Positions 59,079 to 64,000 of a DNA stretch of 64,000 nt are shown here, one piece after another (positions within the stretch are counted from its first letter, which is position 1; every line of letters begins with the position of its first letter). The translations under genes were made by a program, and so were the position numbers. This stretch comes from Prevotellaceae bacterium HUN156 (GTDB lineage: Bacteria; Bacteroidota; Bacteroidia; Bacteroidales; Bacteroidaceae): NCBI GenBank assembly GCA_900119285.1, contig FPIT01000006.1:53368-117367 (forward strand), written 5' to 3'. The notes below the pieces were generated by a model. It was not told the DNA's origin. It searched no databases and saw only the letters and a program-made list of their open reading frames with translations.

Positions 59079-61169
59079 ATGATCAACAGAGAACTATTAG
59101 AGCCCCAATCGATAGTTATCATTGGCGGTTCAAACAATGTCCATAAGCCGGGTGGTGCCATTGTTCGCAACATCCAGCAAGGTGGTTATCAGGGAACATT
59201 ACGTATCGTTAATCCCAAGGAAGACGAGGTGCAGGGCATCAAGGTTTTTCACGATGTCCGTGAATTGCCGCCTACCGAGTTGGCTGTATTGGTCATTCCT
59301 GCCAAGCTATGTCCAGATACCGTTGAGGTGTTGGCTCGCGACAAGGGTGCCAAGGCCTTCATCATCATTTCAGCAGGTTTCGGTGAAGAAACGGCTGCTG
59401 GTGCCAAGATGGAGCAGCGCATCCTCGATATCTGCGAGCGCTATTGTGCCGCACTGATTGGCCCCAACTGTATCGGACTGCTCACTCGCCATCACCACAG
59501 CGTATTCACCAAACCCATTCCCGCACTGAATGCCAAGGGTGTCGACTTCATTTCCGGCTCTGGTGCCACTGCAGTATTCATTTTGGAGAGTGCCGTTATC
59601 AAGGGTTTGCAGTTCAATAGTGTCTGGTCTATCGGTAACGGCAAACAGATTGGTATTGAAGATGTGTTGGAATACATGGACACACACTTCAATCCAGAGA
59701 CAGACTCACTGGTTAAGCTGCTCTATATTGAGAACATCTCCAACCCCGACAAGTTGCTGTTCCACGCCTCATCATTGATTCGCAAAGGCTGTCGCATAGC
59801 AGCCATCAAGGCTGGAGCATCAGAGAGTGGAAGCCGTGCAGCCAGCAGCCATACGGGAGCCATTGCTTCAAGTGATGCTGCTGTAGAGGCGTTATTCCGC
59901 AAGGCAGGCATCGTGCGTTGCTTCTCTCGTGAGGAACTCACCACTGCCGGCTGCATCTTTATGGTCACCTCCCAACTTTCAAACTTCAAACTTCAAACTT
60001 CAAACTTCAACTTCGCCATCGTCACCCATGCTGGCGGTCCTGGCGTAATGCTTACCGATGCACTCTCTAAGGGTGGCATCAATGTGCCCAAGTTAGAAGG
60101 CGCTAATGCGGAAGCTTTAAAGGAGCAGTTGTTCCCCGGTTCTGCAGTTGCCAACCCCATCGACATCTTGGCTACTGGCACCCCCGAGCAGTTGGGTATT
60201 GCCATTGACTATTGCGAAAAGAAGTTTAAGGATATTGATGCCATTGCCGTCATCTATGGCACACCAGGTCTTACCACACTTTATGAGGCCTACGAGGTGT
60301 TGCACAAGAAGATACAAGAGTGCAAGAAGCCCATCTTCCCCATCCTACCCAGTCTGCATACCGCAGGTCCTGAGGTGGCAGAGTTCCTGGCAAAGGGACA
60401 TGTCAACTTCTCCGATGAGGTAACACTCGCCACTGCACTGTCACAGATAATGCGCACCCCTGCCCCAGCGCCCTCCGAGCTTGAGCTCTATGGTGTTGAT
60501 GTGCCCAAGATTCGTGAGATCATTGGCAACTTGCCCGCCGACACGAATGGTTACGTCAGTCCCGACATCGTGCGCCAGTTATTCGAGTGCGCAGGCATTC
60601 CTATGGTAGCAGAGATGGTTAGCACCGATTGCGACGAGCTTGTCAGCTTTGCCCAAAAGGAAGGCTTCCCTGTTGTTGCCAAGGTAGTAGGTCCTGTTCA
60701 TAAGAGCGATGTTGGCGGTGTAACGCTGAACATCCGTACTCCCGAACATCTGAAGATGGAGTTTGAGCGCATGATGCAGATTCCCGACGCTACGGGAGTA
60801 ATGGTTCAGCGCATGCTCAAAGGTACCGAGTTGTTTATCGGTGCCAAATACGAACAGCGCTTCGGCCATGTGGTATTGTGCGGACTTGGCGGCATCTTCG
60901 TTGAGGTGTTAAAGGACGTACAGTCTGGTTTGGCTCCCTTGTCGTATGGTGAGGCATACTCTATGATACGCTCCCTGCGTGGCTATAAGATTCTGAAGGG
61001 CACACGCGGTCAACAAGGTATCAACGAACAGAAATATGCAGAGATTATTGTTCGTCTCAGCACCCTACTCCGCTTTGCTACAGAAATCAAGGAGATGGAC
61101 ATCAATCCGCTCCTTGCCGACGATAAAGATATCGTAGCCGTTGACGCTCGTATCAGAATAGAAAAGTAA
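59079..61169 (+). CDS. NDP-forming acyl-CoA synthetase (acetate-CoA ligase type), alpha-beta fusion
   Basis: 696 residues. It interconverts acyl-CoA with ADP and phosphate to acid and ATP, generating ATP in fermentation. Order: CoA-binding Rossmann domain (about 1-125: PQSIVIIGGSNNVHKPGGAIVRNI), two succinyl-CoA ligase-like flavodoxin domains (about 145-450, with the phospho-His region AASSHTGAIA), then an ATP-grasp domain (about 475-690: PVVAKVVGPVHKSDVGGVTLNI.., LGGIFVEVLKDVQSGLAPLS). Residues about 294-311 (TSQLSNFKLQTSNFNFAI) come from a five-unit heptamer array. Confidence 0.92.
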   Translation: MINRELLEPQSIVIIGGSNNVHKPGGAIVRNIQQGGYQGTLRIVNPKEDEVQGIKVFHDVRELPPTELAVLVIPAKLCPDTVEVLARDKGAKAFIIISAGFGEETAAGAKMEQRILDICERYCAALIGPNCIGLLTRHHHSVFTKPIPALNAKGVDFISGSGATAVFILESAVIKGLQFNSVWSIGNGKQIGIEDVLEYMDTHFNPETDSLVKLLYIENISNPDKLLFHASSLIRKGCRIAAIKAGASESGSRAASSHTGAIASSDAAVEALFRKAGIVRCFSREELTTAGCIFMVTSQLSNFKLQTSNFNFAIVTHAGGPGVMLTDALSKGGINVPKLEGANAEALKEQLFPGSAVANPIDILATGTPEQLGIAIDYCEKKFKDIDAIAVIYGTPGLTTLYEAYEVLHKKIQECKKPIFPILPSLHTAGPEVAEFLAKGHVNFSDEVTLATALSQIMRTPAPAPSELELYGVDVPKIREIIGNLPADTNGYVSPDIVRQLFECAGIPMVAEMVSTDCDELVSFAQKEGFPVVAKVVGPVHKSDVGGVTLNIRTPEHLKMEFERMMQIPDATGVMVQRMLKGTELFIGAKYEQRFGHVVLCGLGGIFVEVLKDVQSGLAPLSYGEAYSMIRSLRGYKILKGTRGQQGINEQKYAEIIVRLSTLLRFATEIKEMDINPLLADDKDIVAVDARIRIEK
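59974..60008 (+). repeat. Heptamer array inside the acyl-CoA synthetase gene (5 units)
   Basis: AACTTTC then AAACTTC four times, on the coding strand. It lies in the linker before the second flavodoxin domain. Confidence 0.88.
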
Positions 61170-61178
61170 ATATCACAA

Positions 61179-61220
61179 CCGACAGAATGACACATTTTTA
61201 CGTCATTCTGTCGGCTTTTT
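61179..61220 (+). terminator. Intrinsic terminator after the acyl-CoA synthetase gene
   Basis: Perfect 13-pair stem, CCGACAGAATGAC (61179-61191) with its complement (61202-61214), followed by CTTTTTAT. Confidence 0.92.
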
Positions 61221-61227
61221 ATGCTTC

Positions 61228-61242
61228 GGCACATAGTTTGTT
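61228..61242 (+). promoter_or_regulatory. Sigma-54-like -24/-12 promoter candidate for clpB
   Basis: GGCACATAGTTTGTT: GG and the following GT pair at -24/-12 spacing; the ideal is GC at the second place. It stands 43 bases before the ATG. It resembles the hsp20 candidate at 21521-21535. Confidence 0.4.
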
Positions 61243-61284
61243 CGCTGGTTGGCAAATAACAAATAAAAATTAGGAGGACAAACT

Positions 61285-63801
61285 ATGACATTAGACAAGT
61301 TTACCATTAAAGCGCAGGAGGCGGTACAAGAGGCCGTCAACACTGCACAGCGCGGTGGTCAGCAGACCATCGAGCCCATACATCTGTTGGCTGGTATCAT
61401 GGACAAAGCGAAGGATGTCGTCAACTACCTGCTGCAGAAGTTGGGAGTCAATGCCCAGCAGATAGAGATGCTCGTACAGTCGGAGCTGCAACACCTGCCC
61501 AAAGTGACGGGTGGCGAACCGTACCTGTCGAGTGCTACCAATCAGGTATTGCTGAAGGCTCAGGACTATGCCCAGAAGATGGGCGACGAGTTTGTGAGCG
61601 TAGAACCACTGCTGTTGGCATTGCTCACCGACGGTCAAACGGCAGGTCGTATTCTCAAGGATGCAGGCATCACTGAGAAGGAACTGCGTGCTGCCATCCA
61701 AGCTTTGCGCCAAGGACAGAAGGTGCAGTCGCAGTCGGCAGACGATAATTACCAGTCGCTGGAAAAATATGCAAAGAACTTGGTAGAGATGGCTCGTCAG
61801 GGTAAGCTCGATCCTGTGATTGGTCGTGACGACGAGATTCGCCGTGTGTTGCAGATTCTCTCTCGCCGCACCAAGAACAACCCCATTCTGATTGGTGAGC
61901 CAGGTACTGGTAAAACCGCCATCGTAGAGGGTTTGGCAGGACGTATCGTGCGTGGCGATGTACCAGAGAACCTGAAAGACAAGCAGCTCTACTCACTGGA
62001 TATGGGTGCATTGGTAGCTGGTGCCAAGTATAAGGGTGAGTTCGAGGAGCGTCTGAAGAGTGTTATCAATGAGGTAACGAAGGCGGAAGGTCGCATCATC
62101 TTGTTTATCGACGAGATACATACGCTGGTAGGCGCTGGCGGTGGCGAGGGTGCGATGGATGCTGCCAATATCCTGAAGCCAGCCCTTGCTCGTGGAGAGT
62201 TGCGTGCCATTGGTGCTACTACGCTTAACGAATATCAAAAGTATTTTGAGAAGGATAAGGCCTTGGAGCGTCGTTTCCAGACGGTCATGGTGGATGAGCC
62301 CGACGAACTGTCGGCCATCTCTATTCTTCGTGGCTTGAAGGAGCGCTACGAAAATCATCATAAGGTACGTATCCAGGATGATGCTTGTATCGCCGCCGTA
62401 CAACTGTCTGAGCGTTACATCTCAGAGCGCTTCCTGCCCGACAAGGCCATCGACCTGATGGATGAGGCTGCCGCTAAGCTGCGTATGGAACGTGACAGTG
62501 TACCAGAAGAGCTGGATGAGATAAGCCGTCGCTTGGCTCAGCTGGAAATCGAGCGCGAGGCCATTAAGCGTGAGGGCGATGAGCCAAAGATTGCGCAGCT
62601 GGATAAGGAAATCGCTGACCTCAAGGAACAGGAAACACAGTTTCGTGCTAAGTGGGATGGCGAGCGTCAACTGGTCAACAAGATTCAGCAGGACAAGCAG
62701 GAGATAGAGAACCTGAAGTATGAGGCTGAGCGTGCAGAACGTGAGGGCGATTATGGTAAGGTGGCTGAGATTCGCTACTCTAAGCTGAAGGCCCTGGAAG
62801 ACGATATCGCTGCCGTCCAGCGTCAGTTGGATAGCGTTTCCAGCGATTCTGTCGCTGGAAGACTTGTCCGCGAGGAAGTTACCGCCGACGATATTGCCGA
62901 GGTAGTATCACGCTGGACAGGCATCCCAGTAACCCGTATGCTGCAGAGTGAGCGCGAGAAGCTGCTACACTTGGAGGAAGAGTTGCACAAGCGTGTCATC
63001 GGTCAGGACGATGCCATTGTGGCTGTCAGCGATGCCGTGCGTCGCAGTCGTGCAGGACTGCAAGACCCTAAGCGACCTATCGCCTCGTTCATCTTCTTGG
63101 GCACCACAGGTGTCGGTAAGACGGAGCTGGCTAAGGCACTGGCAGAATATCTGTTCAACGACGAGACCATGATGACACGTATCGATATGTCTGAATATCA
63201 GGAGAAGCATACCGTGAGCCGACTGGTTGGTGCGCCTCCGGGATATGTAGGCTATGATGAGGGCGGTCAGTTGACAGAGGCTGTACGCCGCAAGCCATAT
63301 AGCGTCATCCTCTTCGATGAGATAGAGAAGGCCCATCCCGATGTCTTCAACATCCTGTTGCAAGTATTGGACGATGGCAGACTGACAGACAACAAGGGCC
63401 GTACTGCCAACTTCAAGAACACCATCATCATCATGACCAGCAATGCCACTCGCGAGCAGCTGCGCCATCTGATGCGTCCTGAGTTCCTGAACCGTATTGA
63501 CGAGACCATCACCTTCCAGCAGCTCACACAGCAGCAGATTGCCGATGTGGTACGCCTGCAGATGAAGAAGGTTACCGATATGCTGGAGCCACAAGGCATC
63601 CGTCTCGAGATTACCGATGCAGCCATCAACTATTTGGCTGGCGAAGGTTACGATCCCGAATTTGGCGCACGCCCTGTCAAGCGAGCCATCCAGCATCTGG
63701 TGCTCAACGACCTGTCGCGTCGCATCTTGGCTGATGAGGTCAACCGCGACAAGCCCATCATCATCGATGAGTTTGGCGAGGGCTTGGTATTCCGCAACTA
63801 A
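61285..63801 (+). CDS. clpB: ATP-dependent disaggregase chaperone ClpB, shortened
   Basis: 838 residues; most ClpB have about 860. It dissolves protein aggregates with DnaK. N-domain (1-145), NBD1 with Walker A GEPGTGKT (about 207), coiled-coil M-domain (about 410-530), NBD2 with Walker A GTTGVGKT (about 610) and [12 protein letters not shown]. After the sensor-1 MTSN only [10 protein letters not shown] precedes [10 protein letters not shown], about 20 residues fewer than in E. coli ClpB. AGGAGG lies 10 bases before the ATG. Confidence 0.96.
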   Translation: MTLDKFTIKAQEAVQEAVNTAQRGGQQTIEPIHLLAGIMDKAKDVVNYLLQKLGVNAQQIEMLVQSELQHLPKVTGGEPYLSSATNQVLLKAQDYAQKMGDEFVSVEPLLLALLTDGQTAGRILKDAGITEKELRAAIQALRQGQKVQSQSADDNYQSLEKYAKNLVEMARQGKLDPVIGRDDEIRRVLQILSRRTKNNPILIGEPGTGKTAIVEGLAGRIVRGDVPENLKDKQLYSLDMGALVAGAKYKGEFEERLKSVINEVTKAEGRIILFIDEIHTLVGAGGGEGAMDAANILKPALARGELRAIGATTLNEYQKYFEKDKALERRFQTVMVDEPDELSAISILRGLKERYENHHKVRIQDDACIAAVQLSERYISERFLPDKAIDLMDEAAAKLRMERDSVPEELDEISRRLAQLEIEREAIKREGDEPKIAQLDKEIADLKEQETQFRAKWDGERQLVNKIQQDKQEIENLKYEAERAEREGDYGKVAEIRYSKLKALEDDIAAVQRQLDSVSSDSVAGRLVREEVTADDIAEVVSRWTGIPVTRMLQSEREKLLHLEEELHKRVIGQDDAIVAVSDAVRRSRAGLQDPKRPIASFIFLGTTGVGKTELAKALAEYLFNDETMMTRIDMSEYQEKHTVSRLVGAPPGYVGYDEGGQLTEAVRRKPYSVILFDEIEKAHPDVFNILLQVLDDGRLTDNKGRTANFKNTIIIMTSNATREQLRHLMRPEFLNRIDETITFQQLTQQQIADVVRLQMKKVTDMLEPQGIRLEITDAAINYLAGEGYDPEFGARPVKRAIQHLVLNDLSRRILADEVNRDKPIIIDEFGEGLVFRN

Positions 63802-63879
63802 CTATATAGCGAGAGAAATATCCAATTTAATTTGGTATTTTCCTCGCTTTTTCGTAATTTTGCATCCGCTTATTACGAA

Positions 63880-63967
63880 GGAGAGGTGCTCGAGTGGTTG
63901 AAGAGGCACGCCTGGAAAGCGTGTAACCGGCAAAACCGGTTCGCAGGTTCGAATCCTGTTCTCTCCG
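63880..63967 (+). tRNA. tRNA-Ser (anticodon GGA)
   Basis: Acceptor GGAGAGG (63880-63886) with TCTCTCC (63960-63966), D arm, anticodon stem CACGC/GCGTG with loop CTGGAAA giving GGA, a long variable arm (TAACCGGCAAAACCGGTTC) typical of type II tRNAs, and a T arm. Discriminator G at 63967. A TAATTTTG -7 box lies upstream near 63855. Confidence 0.95.
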
Positions 63968-64000
63968 CAGGTAGAACAGGTTCAAAGCTCTGAGGAAAAA

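Noticed and set aside
62965..63696. 243-codon minus-strand ORF within clpB
   Set aside because: Antisense shadow of the NBD2 coding region.

Overview
The window reads as chromosome of a Bacteroidales bacterium, most likely Prevotella or a close relative. The reasons are the many promoters with the Bacteroidetes TTG / N19-21 / TAnnTTTG architecture, typical families (DUF4492-cydAB, DUF3822-rsmD, DUF6249, DUF5056, DUF1573, head-GIN) and type IX secretion genes (porE, porQ). I see no phage or conjugative gene block. The species cannot be named from the sequence.

Layout. 1-1.7 kb: ftsH (cut by the edge), rsfS and tRNA-Gln. 1.8-9.1 kb: a leftward operon for a TolC/HlyD/two-permease exporter with a coiled-coil membrane protein and a membrane-anchored AraC-type regulator, followed by operator-like direct repeats and a 41-residue membrane ORF. 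9.2-12.4 kb: DUF4492-cydA-cydB. 12.5-19 kb: a large secreted adhesin-like protein, a phosphopantetheinyl transferase and a RecD-like helicase. 19.0-20.0 kb: a gene-free stretch full of inverted repeats and iterated motifs, followed by a BspA-like lipoprotein. 21-24.2 kb: Hsp20, then a DUF6249/ECF sigma/anti-sigma/TlpA operon. 24.2-26.3 kb: REP-like palindromes with two unrecognised genes and small ORFs. 26.3-36.4 kb: DUF3822-rsmD, cls-dnaG, topB, an aldo/keto reductase and porE. 36.4-38.9 kb: a second ECF sigma module with PspC, DUF6249 and head-GIN. 39-43.7 kb: fumarase and two tandem M6 metalloproteases. 43.8-48.9 kb: tonB-polyprenyl synthase-tatD diverging from porQ-cmk, which meets ispH. 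48.9-56.6 kb: an alpha-2-macroglobulin / DUF1573 / meaB / ispH operon. 56.6-63.97 kb: a zinc-type CDF exporter, a MATE exporter, an NDP-forming acyl-CoA synthetase, clpB and tRNA-Ser.

Themes: envelope and secretion (exporter, PorE/PorQ, secreted M6 proteases and adhesin, TonB, alpha-2-macroglobulin), envelope-linked ECF signalling, microaerobic respiration and fumarate metabolism, and housekeeping DNA/RNA functions.

The most unusual signal is a dispersed family of degenerate 7-base tandem repeats (units such as TTCAATG, TCTCACC, AAACTTC). It occurs at about 15 places, inside at least six genes without breaking the frame, in three promoter -33 regions, and running into the rsmD start codon. 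Almost all copies lie in the same orientation relative to transcription. A second family has a 9-base CTAG period, and three arrays have an exact 22-base period. I do not recognise these as described elements of this group.
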